A stretch of DNA of 5,573 nucleotides from an uncultured Myxococcales bacterium (GTDB taxonomy: Bacteria; Myxococcota_A; Bradymonadia; Bradymonadales; Bradymonadaceae). Each line of letters begins with the position of its first letter. Position 1 is the stretch's first letter. Position numbers and translations under genes: made by a program. Positions 1-5,573 of this stretch are shown here, piece after piece. Where the stretch lies: the NCBI GenBank assembly GCA_913058025.1, contig CAJXPN010000356.1, positions 1 through 5,573 of the forward strand, read 5' to 3'. The notes beneath the pieces are model-generated. The model saw only the letters and a list, made by a program, of their open reading frames with translations, had not been told where the DNA came from and ran no database searches.

Positions 1-25
1 GCTCGGAGATGTGTATAAGAGACAG
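1..25 (+). other. Nextera/Tn5 sequencing adapter remnant (artefact)
   Basis: The first 25 bases equal the 3' portion of the Illumina Nextera Read 2 adapter. Bases 1-6 (GCTCGG) belong to the adapter-specific part, and bases 7-25 are the 19-base Tn5 mosaic end, AGATGTGTATAAGAGACAG. This is untrimmed library sequence at a contig edge and not a natural transposon end. It creates a false ATG at 9, whose translation begins MCIRDR, and another at 11, which begins MYKRQ. Genomic sequence starts at 26. Confidence 0.97.
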
Positions 26-26
26 G

Positions 27-299
27 CTGCTGTACGTGGCGAAGACTCAGGACGTGTGGCTGGGGTGGGCGCTGATGGCGTCGTTCGCGTTCGGCATGGG
101 GATGCTGTTCCTTGTGCTGGGGACGTTCTCGGGGTTGCTCGCGAAGCTGCCGCGTTCGGGGGCGTGGATGGGGAGCGTGAAGGCGGTGTTCGCGGCGGTG
201 TTCTTCGGGATGGCGCTTTACTACGCGAGGCTGTTCGTTCCGGGGCTAGGTGACGCGGCGAAGGGTTTGTGGGAGGTGATCGGCGCGCTTGTTGCTTGA
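27..299 (+). CDS. DsbD/CcdA-type thiol:disulfide transporter, C-terminal fragment (5' truncated)
   Basis: The last 90 residues of an integral inner-membrane protein resemble the end of the DsbD/CcdA transmembrane domain, which passes reducing equivalents from cytoplasmic thioredoxin to the periplasm or to cytochrome c maturation. Two hydrophobic helices are visible, roughly from WLGWALMASFAFGMGMLFLV and from VKAVFAAVFFGMALYYARLF. They are joined by a polar loop (LAKLPRSGAWMGSV) that matches the family pattern LPKSGPWM-x-x-VK. A final hydrophobic stretch, GLWEVIGALVA, precedes the TGA. The protein stops there, so it has no C-terminal thioredoxin domain of the E. coli DsbD kind. The catalytic cysteines of the membrane domain would lie upstream, outside the window. 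The 5' end is cut by the contig edge: the ATG at 9 belongs to the adapter, and the codon at 24-26 mixes adapter and genome. The family call rests on the loop motif and helix pattern only; CcdA, DsbD and ScsB-like proteins cannot be separated here. Confidence 0.75.
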   Translation: MLYVAKTQDVWLGWALMASFAFGMGMLFLVLGTFSGLLAKLPRSGAWMGSVKAVFAAVFFGMALYYARLFVPGLGDAAKGLWEVIGALVA

Positions 300-347
300 C
301 GTCGAGCGGATCTTGGATAGCTTCTCGCGGGCTAAAAAGTACCGCTT

Positions 348-401
348 GCGCGCGACGTGCGCGCCGGGTCATGAGACAGGCACGACGAGAACGTCGCGCG
401 C
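348..401. repeat. 11-bp inverted repeat between dsbD-like and fmdB-like genes
   Basis: GCGCGCGACGT at 348-358 and its exact reverse complement ACGTCGCGCGC at 391-401 are separated by 32 bases. No T tract follows, so it does not look like an intrinsic terminator. It could form a leader hairpin for the gene at 440, or it may be a by-product of the CG-rich composition. Confidence 0.4.
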
Positions 402-430
402 GGACGGTGGGACGCGCGCGCATCCCCAAT

Positions 431-435
431 GGAGG
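431..435 (+). promoter_or_regulatory. Ribosome binding site fixing the FmdB-like start
   Basis: GGAGG lies four bases before the ATG at 440. The frame is open from 269, but the conserved family N-terminus MPLYEY begins exactly at 440, so this site and the homology agree on the start. Confidence 0.8.
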
Positions 436-439
436 TTAT

Positions 440-850
440 ATGCCGCTGTACGAGTACACGTGTGAGGCGTGCGGAGCGCACGTGGAGAAGCTGCAGAATC
501 GTGGCGCCGGGCCGCCCGAGACGTGCCCGACGTGTTCGAAGAACGGGACGCTGCGGCGCGGCATCTCGAAGACGAGCTTCCACCTCAAGGGTGGGGGTTG
601 GTACGTGACGGACTACTCGGACGCGAAGGGGCCGGGCAGCGCGACGCCGCCCGAAGACGCCGCGGCGTCTTCGTCGGGCGAGTCGAGCGCTCCCAGCGCG
701 CCGGCCACGTCGGGAGCAGACACAGGCGCAGATTCGGGTTCAGACGCAGGCGGCAGCGCGGTCGCAGACGCTGGCGCTACTGCCGCTGGAGGCGGCGGCG
801 CGGACTCTGGCGGCACCTCCAATGGATCCGGCGGCGACAGCGCGGCGTGA
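440..850 (+). CDS. FmdB-family zinc-ribbon protein with long low-complexity tail
   Basis: A 136-residue cytoplasmic protein. Residues 1 to about 60 form the FmdB regulatory-protein zinc ribbon: the start MPLYEYTCEACG carries the first CxxC (C8, C11), and ETCPTC carries the second (C29, C32), which together should bind one zinc ion. The segment after the ribbon (LRRGISKTSFHLKGGGWYVTD) is the usual family ending, with the F-x-L-K-G-x-G-W-Y motif. The biochemical role of this family is poorly known; the name comes from a putative regulator near formamidase genes. From about residue 61 to 136 the protein is almost only Ala, Gly, Ser, Asp, Thr and Pro with acidic bias, and is probably disordered. 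Family members in many bacteria are near 70-110 residues, so the tail makes this one long. The tail's codons use more A- and T-ending forms (GCA, GGT, TCA) than the head. The gene stands 146 bases before dnaK; co-transcription is possible but not shown. Confidence 0.88.
   Translation: MPLYEYTCEACGAHVEKLQNRGAGPPETCPTCSKNGTLRRGISKTSFHLKGGGWYVTDYSDAKGPGSATPPEDAAASSSGESSAPSAPATSGADTGADSGSDAGGSAVADAGATAAGGGGADSGGTSNGSGGDSAA
652..673. repeat. 22-bp perfect palindrome inside the FmdB-like gene
   Basis: The arm CGAAGACGCCG (652-662) is followed directly by its exact reverse complement CGGCGTCTTCG (663-673). It lies in the coding sequence for the Pro-Glu-Asp-Ala-Ala-Ala-Ser-Ser start of the low-complexity tail. 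It could form an mRNA hairpin or a DNA cruciform, or be a dyad-symmetric protein site. No T tract follows. Confidence 0.85.
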
Positions 851-996
851 GAGGGCTTGCCGCTGCGCGCGGTCGTGAGTAGTTTCCGTCGCGCTGGTCG
901 GGGCGGCATGCGGCGCGAGCTTCGTGGCGCCCACTGACGCAAAGAAGAGAATAGCCGACAAGGCGATACACAGCACAATTCGAGGAGAGTGACTAG

Positions 997-2898
<1,902 letters not shown>

Positions 2899-2932
2899 GC
2901 CAGACCGCGTGACCCATGGTCGATAGCCAGCA

Positions 2933-2970
2933 GACGCCGCCCACGTGATACGTGTGGCGGCGTCCTTCGT
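2933..2970 (+). terminator. Rho-independent-type terminator of dnaK
   Basis: GACGCCGCC-CACGT (2933-2946), loop GAT, then ACGTG (2950-2954), a bulged T, and GGCGGCGTC (2956-2964) form a 14-bp GC-rich stem 35 bases after the dnaK stop. The following CTTCGTT is a weak T run, so efficiency is uncertain; a much longer T9 tract occurs 32 bases further on. Confidence 0.75.
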
Positions 2971-3005
2971 TGGGGCAGGTGCGCGCGAAGGCTCGATTTT
3001 TTTTT
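2964..3005 (+). other. T9 tract with weak preceding stem, possible second terminator
   Basis: Nine consecutive T residues (2997-3005) stand out in this GC-rich sequence. A 6-bp stem, CCTTCG (2964-2969) with CGAAGG (2986-2991) and a 16-base loop, precedes it by five bases. It cannot fully form together with the larger hairpin because both use base 2964. It may back up termination after dnaK, or act as an AT-rich element upstream of the next gene. Confidence 0.35.
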
Positions 3006-3051
3006 CGTGAAGAGTTAGCGTGTCGTGCGTGTTGTAGGGGGAGAAGACGAG

Positions 3052-3090
3052 ATGGGATCGAGCCAGAGAGGCAAGGCGTGTCGAACGTAA
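3052..3090 (+). CDS. Possible 12-codon leader ORF
   Basis: ATG at 3052 follows a strong purine-rich ribosome site (GGGGGAG, 3037-3043) with eight bases of spacing. It encodes MGSSQRGKACRT and ends at TAA 3088-3090, 17 bases before the ATG of the next gene. That next start has only a weak ribosome site, so coupling or leader control is imaginable. No conserved peptide is recognised, and the ORF may be chance. Confidence 0.2.
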   Translation: MGSSQRGKACRT

Positions 3091-3107
3091 GGGATGGATC
3101 GAGCGAG

Positions 3108-3671
3108 ATGAGCGTGGGGAAGGCGTTGGTGGTCGGAGGCGCGGCGTTCGTGCTGATGTCCAGCGGCGTGTGGATCTGGATGTCGTCGGACGGCCCCGAG
3201 GAGGCTGAGGTCTCCCGATCCGCGGAGACCGCGTCCTTCGACCCGTACGCTCCCACGGGAGAGGACGCGGTGGCTCGCCGGGTCGAGGAGCGCGAGGTGA
3301 AGGCGTCTGAGCCAGCGCCCCGCGCGCGCGCCGCAGAGGACGTGATCACGGAGTCGGAGCGCCCGCCAGAGGACCTGTCCGAGTGGGAGACGGAGCGTGA
3401 GAAGGCGCGCGTGGGCTCTCAGCGTACGGTGGACGACCTCCCGCCCGACATCCGAGCCGTGGTGCTCGACGATCTCCCGCCGCGCGGCGTGTACGAGCCG
3501 AGGCTCAGCCTGGACAAGCTGCGCAAGGCGCGTCGCGCGAACCCGGTGCAGCGTAAGATGTTGAGCAAGATGGCCTGGGAGCGTACGTTGCCCGCCGAAA
3601 AGATCGATCTTCTCAAGGCCGGGAACAAAAGGTCGCTGAAAGCGGTTGACACCACCAAGGACGAGAGGTAA
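3108..3671 (+). CDS. Hypothetical single-pass membrane-anchored protein
   Basis: A 187-residue protein that I do not recognise. One hydrophobic helix, about residues 6-26 (ALVVGGAAFVLMSSGVWIWM), follows a short start with one lysine, so the remainder is probably in the periplasm, with the helix as an uncleaved anchor. Residues 30-105 are highly charged, Glu/Arg-rich and probably disordered. Residues 108-132 contain DDLPP twice (109-113 and 121-125), and the last 55 residues are basic and helical in character. There is no cysteine and no enzyme motif. Start choice: the frame is open from 2952, but that overlaps the dnaK terminator. ATG 3108 puts the helix right at the N-terminus. GTG 3078, with AGAGAGG six bases upstream, is a real alternative that adds ten residues and has the better ribosome site. 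The 3' end of the gene houses the tRNA promoter, and its stop codon TAA forms part of the -10 box. Confidence 0.7.
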   Translation: MSVGKALVVGGAAFVLMSSGVWIWMSSDGPEEAEVSRSAETASFDPYAPTGEDAVARRVEEREVKASEPAPRARAAEDVITESERPPEDLSEWETEREKARVGSQRTVDDLPPDIRAVVLDDLPPRGVYEPRLSLDKLRKARRANPVQRKMLSKMAWERTLPAEKIDLLKAGNKRSLKAVDTTKDER

Positions 3672-3674
3672 CTT
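3646..3674 (+). promoter_or_regulatory. Sigma-70-type promoter for tRNA-Gly, inside the upstream CDS end
   Basis: A perfect -35 box TTGACA (3646-3651), a 17-base spacer and a TANNNT-type -10 box TAACTT (3669-3674) predict a start near 3681, about 44 bases before the mature tRNA. The -35 box lies in the codons for Val180-Asp181-Thr182 of the upstream protein, and the -10 box begins with its TAA stop codon. Confidence 0.65.
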
Positions 3675-3690
3675 CTCCATCCCGTCGAGA

Positions 3691-3707
3691 TGGTGAAACT
3701 TTCACCA
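3691..3707. repeat. 17-base palindrome in the tRNA leader
   Basis: TGGTGAAACTTTCACCA has 8-base arms (TGGTGAAA and TTTCACCA) around a central C. It lies about 10-26 bases after the predicted transcription start and ends 17 bases before the tRNA. It could be a hairpin in the precursor used for processing, or a repressor site. CCATC (3677-3681) can also pair with GATGG (3689-3693), which competes for the left arm. Confidence 0.7.
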
Positions 3708-3724
3708 CGAGGCGGAAACAGAGT

Positions 3725-3796
3725 GCGGGTGTAGCTCAGGGGTAGAGCGCAACCTTGCCAAGGTTGAAGTCGTGGGTTCAAATCCCACCACCCGCT
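3725..3796 (+). tRNA. tRNA-Gly (anticodon GCC)
   Basis: A complete cloverleaf of 72 bases can be drawn. Acceptor GCGGGTG (3725-3731) pairs with CACCCGC (3789-3795), and the discriminator base is T3796, usual for bacterial tRNA-Gly. D arm: GCTC/GAGC (3734-3737, 3745-3748). Anticodon arm: CAACC/GGTTG with loop TTGCCAA, placing anticodon GCC at 3757-3759, which reads GGC and GGU. Variable loop: AAGTC. T arm: GTGGG-TTCAAAT-CCCAC (3772-3788). CCA is not encoded (CTC follows the acceptor), so it must be added by the CCA-adding enzyme. The gene is a single tRNA unit with its own promoter and terminator. Confidence 0.97.
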
Positions 3797-3803
3797 CTGA
3801 GAA

Positions 3804-3847
3804 GAAGCCCCCTCACACTTGGTGTGAGGGGGCTTCTTTGCTTTCTT
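3804..3847 (+). terminator. Strong intrinsic terminator of tRNA-Gly
   Basis: GAAGCCCCCTCACAC (3804-3818) and GTGTGAGGGGGCTTC (3822-3836) form a perfect 15-bp stem with a three-base loop TTG, followed by the T-rich run TTTGCTTTCTT. AA/TT pairs can extend the stem at its base. It begins eight bases after the tRNA. Confidence 0.95.
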
Positions 3848-3857
3848 GCCCATGACC

Positions 3858-3887
3858 TTGGTCGGTAGGTGGTCGGGGGGTTATGAT
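3858..3887 (+). promoter_or_regulatory. Probable promoter of the Roadblock-like gene
   Basis: TATGAT (3882-3887) matches the -10 consensus at five of six positions. TTGGTC (3858-3863), 18 bases upstream, is a partial -35 box. It sits directly behind the tRNA terminator and predicts a start near 3894, which gives a leader of about 57 bases to the GTG at 3951. It also argues against the in-frame ATG at 3852, which would lie upstream of the promoter. Confidence 0.5.
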
Positions 3888-3937
3888 GTGGCCGATCTTG
3901 CAGGCGCTTCACACCGGTGGGTGAGGAGCGTACGACC

Positions 3938-3942
3938 GGAGG
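3938..3942 (+). promoter_or_regulatory. Ribosome binding site fixing a GTG start
   Basis: A perfect GGAGG lies eight bases before GTG 3951. The in-frame alternatives TTG 3846 and ATG 3852 lie in or next to the tRNA terminator and have no such site. Confidence 0.8.
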
Positions 3943-3950
3943 CATCGAAG

Positions 3951-5009
3951 GTGAGTGACGATAAGGAAGAGTGGCCGAGGCCACGTCAGCGCCGACCGGA
4001 AGACGATGTGGGTGGGGAGATCGATCCACAGCCGGATCGGTTTCAGCGGCACACGACGGACTTGATGAAGGGGTCTGTGTGGTCGGGTGACGTGTACGAA
4101 CTCGAGGAGATTCCCTCGGTCGATGAGGTCGGCGATGCGGGTGATGAAACGCTCCAGGGTCGCCTCGTGGAGTTGGACGAAGAGAGCCTCGGGTTGGGGA
4201 TGTTCGAGATGAGTGAGCTTGGCGAGCCTGGCGAGCCTGTCTCGAGGAGGCGAGACGAGGTGGTCTCGGCGAGGCTCCTGGGGTTCCACGGCGAGTTCGT
4301 GGAGCGCGCGGACGCGGCGTGGCTGATGAGGATGGGGGTGACGCCCGAGGAGTCCCTCGTGGACGTCGCGCCGTCCTCGGCCGAGCGCATCGTGCGCGTG
4401 GCCGCGAGCGCGGTGCAGGGGCTGTGTGGTGCGGCGTCTGGCGAAGGGCTCGCCCGCGTGATGGCGTTGTCCGGGGGCTCGTTCATGTGCGCGGTGCGTG
4501 ACGGGCAGAACGTAGCGTTGCAGCGCCACCCCAGGAAGAACCTGGGGTTCGTGATCGGCGCGTTCGAGGAGATGGGGATCGCGACGGCTCGTTCGACGCA
4601 GCTCGGGGGCGTGAGGACGGAGGTGTTCGGCCAGTTGGCGCGTCGATCCGAGCTCGAGAAGGCGATGAAGTGCTCGATGACCGAGATGGTGGCGTGTGAG
4701 GGCGTGGGGCTGATGTGGCCGTCTGGGGACGGGATGTGGCTCACGTGCGAGGGGGAGCGGGAGGCTGCGGGGGCGCTCGAGAGGATGTCCGCGGCGTGGC
4801 TGGGTTCTGGCATCACGGCCCTCGAGCAGCTCATGAGCGATCAAGAGCTGGAGGTGATCGTGGTGTACGAGACCGAGCGCCTTATCTTCGCGGTGAAGGA
4901 GAGCGGCAAGCCGGAGGTCTTCATGGCCTCGTGTCGGCGCGCCACGAACGTGGGGATGGCGATGGCGAAGGCTCGGCGGGCCGCGTCGAGGGCGTACGAG
5001 GCCTTGTGA
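3951..5009 (+). CDS. Protein with two Roadblock/LC7-like domains (putative)
   Basis: A 352-residue soluble protein without signal peptide or membrane helix. Residues 1-105 are acidic, Pro/Arg-containing and probably disordered, with GEPGEP near 91-96. Two similar units follow, about 105-211 and 233-348. Each has an amphipathic helix, then strands, then a final strand leading into an N-(L/V)-G helix: KNLGFVIGAFEEMG in the first (NLG 197-199) and TNVGMAMAKARRAA in the second (NVG 333-335). The second also has a glycine turn, WPSGDGMWL (256-264), where Roadblock domains usually carry S-x-D-G. This layout fits the Roadblock/LC7 fold of MglB-type proteins, which act with small Ras-like GTPases in polarity and motility in Myxococcota. 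The fold assignment is my inference from pattern, not from a profile search. No GTPase gene is nearby in the window, so the partner is unknown. The gene has its own promoter behind the tRNA terminator and a strong ribosome site before a GTG start. Confidence 0.72.
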   Translation: MSDDKEEWPRPRQRRPEDDVGGEIDPQPDRFQRHTTDLMKGSVWSGDVYELEEIPSVDEVGDAGDETLQGRLVELDEESLGLGMFEMSELGEPGEPVSRRRDEVVSARLLGFHGEFVERADAAWLMRMGVTPEESLVDVAPSSAERIVRVAASAVQGLCGAASGEGLARVMALSGGSFMCAVRDGQNVALQRHPRKNLGFVIGAFEEMGIATARSTQLGGVRTEVFGQLARRSELEKAMKCSMTEMVACEGVGLMWPSGDGMWLTCEGEREAAGALERMSAAWLGSGITALEQLMSDQELEVIVVYETERLIFAVKESGKPEVFMASCRRATNVGMAMAKARRAASRAYEAL

Positions 5010-5157
5010 TGGGGAGGCGGGCGCGGGCGCGGTGGAGAGATCTCGCCTACGCAACGGCTTTGGGTTAAGGTGCGAACGCTGGACGAGGTGGCGCGCGGTG
5101 CGTCCGCGTGTCGAGAGTCATGAGCCCGGCGCCGAGCCGTCGGGTGTGGATGTGTCG

Positions 5158-5165
5158 AGAGGTGA
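5158..5165 (+). promoter_or_regulatory. Ribosome binding site of the lipoprotein gene
   Basis: AGAGGTGA, a near-perfect match to the anti-Shine-Dalgarno complement AGGAGGTGA, ends seven bases before ATG 5173. It supports that start, which is also the one that gives a lipoprotein signal. Confidence 0.7.
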
Positions 5166-5172
5166 GTTGAAG

Positions 5173-5573
5173 ATGCGACGAGCGAAGTGCGCGTTGGCGT
5201 CGTGTTTTCTGTCGGTGCTGGCTTCGGGTTGCGTCCTGTTCGAGGAGCTACCTGCGGAGGTGCCGCCAGGTCCGTTGGATGTAGGGGATGATGGGGGTGG
5301 GGCAGACGGCGACGTTGGCCCCGACGTGAGCGTGGACGCGGACGTCGACGCCGAGGGCGGCGGCGAGGACGCGGACGCGGACGTGGACGCAGACGGGAGC
5401 GATGGGACGCTGGAGGGCCCGAGCGCGCTCGGGCTCGTCGTCGGTGTGGGCGAGCTCATAGGAGCGCGCGTGGTCGACGACGCAGGCGACCTCCTGGTCG
5501 ACGCGATCGTGACGTGGTCGAGCGACGACGACGCGCTGGTGACCGTGGACGACGACGGCCGCGTGTTCGGCGT
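5173..5573 (+). CDS. Lipoprotein with acidic linker and BIG2-type Ig-like domain (3' truncated)
   Basis: 133 codons are open to the window end without a stop. Residues 1-20 form a lipoprotein signal peptide: basic start MRRAK, hydrophobic core around ALASCFLSVL, and the lipobox-like ASGC with the lipidated cysteine at C20. The exported protein would be anchored in the outer or inner membrane leaflet. Residues 36-78 are an Asp/Gly/Ala/Val linker with DVDA- and DADA-type repeats, probably flexible and highly acidic. Residues 84-133 match the start of a bacterial Ig-like group 2 domain: hydrophobic strand LGLVVGVGELIGARVVD, then D-x-x-G, then IVTWSSDDDALVTVD and DDGRVFG, equal to the family pattern V-T-W-x-S-x-D-x-x-V-A-x-V-D-x-x-G-x-V. 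More Ig repeats are expected downstream, beyond the window. The role is probably cell-surface adhesion or scaffolding. The A at -3 of the lipobox is not the usual Leu, a small doubt. Confidence 0.85.
   Translation, partial: MRRAKCALASCFLSVLASGCVLFEELPAEVPPGPLDVGDDGGGADGDVGPDVSVDADVDAEGGGEDADADVDADGSDGTLEGPSALGLVVGVGELIGARVVDDAGDLLVDAIVTWSSDDDALVTVDDDGRVFG
5332..5395 (+). repeat. Degenerate GACGYG hexanucleotide repeats encoding Asp-rich linker
   Basis: Units such as GTGGACGCGGACGT (5332-5345) and GCGGACGCGGACGTGGACGC (5371-5390) repeat a six-base GACGCG/GACGTG/GACGTC step and encode Asp-Ala and Asp-Val pairs. An interrupting GAGGGCGGCGGCGAG encodes Glu-Gly-Gly-Gly-Glu. Replication slippage could vary the linker length. 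Confidence 0.7.

Noticed and set aside
7..25. Tn5 mosaic end as evidence for a natural transposon
   Set aside because: The preceding bases are the Illumina-specific adapter sequence, it lies exactly at the contig edge, and no transposase is present.
293..321. Possible promoter TTGCTT / GATAGC at the end of the DsbD-like gene
   Set aside because: The boxes match the consensus poorly, and other pairings are equally good. No start can be defended from sequence alone.
2952..3107. Extended N-terminus of the membrane protein from ATG 2952
   Set aside because: It would begin inside the dnaK terminator hairpin, run through the T9 tract and lacks a ribosome site.
3419..3853. Minus-strand ORF of 144 codons containing WWDLNPRLQPWQGCALPLS
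   Set aside because: This peptide is the reverse-strand translation of the tRNA-Gly gene, a well-known type of spurious protein. The ORF also covers the tRNA terminator and the end of a real plus-strand gene.
3846..3950. Extended N-terminus of the Roadblock-like protein from TTG 3846 or ATG 3852
   Set aside because: Both lie in or next to the tRNA terminator and upstream of the likely promoter; GTG 3951 has a perfect ribosome site.
5037..5044. Palindrome GAGATCTC after the Roadblock-like gene
   Set aside because: Only eight bases, no stem extension and no T tract, so it is not a terminator and is expected by chance.
3909..5054. Minus-strand ORF of 381 codons opposite the Roadblock-like gene
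   Set aside because: His/Arg/Pro-rich shadow composition, no ribosome site or motif, while the plus-strand gene has a promoter, a strong ribosome site and domain-like repeats.
5043..5071. Possible promoter with -10 box TAAGGT before the lipoprotein gene
   Set aside because: TAAGGT fits TANNNT, but the -35 position (TCGCCT) is not recognisable. It remains a weak guess.
5118..5459. Minus-strand ORF of 113 codons, Ser/Pro/Thr-rich
   Set aside because: It is the antisense of the Asp-rich linker of the lipoprotein, so its Ser/Pro/Thr bias is a reflection of the repeats.

Overview
The window is a GC-rich bacterial contig end carrying five protein genes, all on the plus strand, and one tRNA gene. 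Nothing in it is phage- or transposon-like. The Asp/Ala/Gly-rich linker after a lipoprotein signal, the Ig-like (BIG2) domain, the Roadblock/LC7-like protein and the codon use suggest a myxobacterial or Bradymonadales-like (Myxococcota) organism. This is an inference from style and not from a marker comparison.

The first 25 bases are not genomic. They match the 3' part of the Nextera/Tn5 Read 2 adapter, so the biological sequence begins at base 26, inside the end of a DsbD/CcdA-type membrane protein gene (27-299). After a 140-base gap comes a small FmdB-family zinc-ribbon gene with a long Ala/Gly/Ser/Asp-rich tail (440-850). Another 146 bases lead to a complete dnaK (997-2898), which ends at a strong hairpin (2933-2964).

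From 2965 to 3107 there is a T9 tract and a leader region with a possible 12-codon ORF. Then follows an unrecognised single-pass membrane protein (3108-3671). The 3' end of that gene contains a consensus-like promoter that serves tRNA-Gly(GCC) (3725-3796), which is closed by a textbook terminator (3804-3847). Directly behind the terminator, a new promoter and a strong ribosome binding site lead to a GTG-started protein with two Roadblock/LC7-like repeats (3951-5009). The window ends inside a secreted lipoprotein with an acidic linker and a BIG2-type Ig domain (5173-5573, cut by the window end).

The genes look like separate transcription units and not one operon: terminators close dnaK and the tRNA, and each gene has its own leader. 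Shared themes are protein folding and disulfide handling (DsbD-like, DnaK) and envelope proteins (the anchored protein, the lipoprotein). A functional link between them is not shown. I see no clear new multi-gene system. The most unusual items are the tandem Roadblock-like protein, the tRNA promoter built into the stop codon of the upstream gene, the palindrome in the tRNA leader, the 22-bp palindrome inside the FmdB gene, and the adapter artefact at the contig end.
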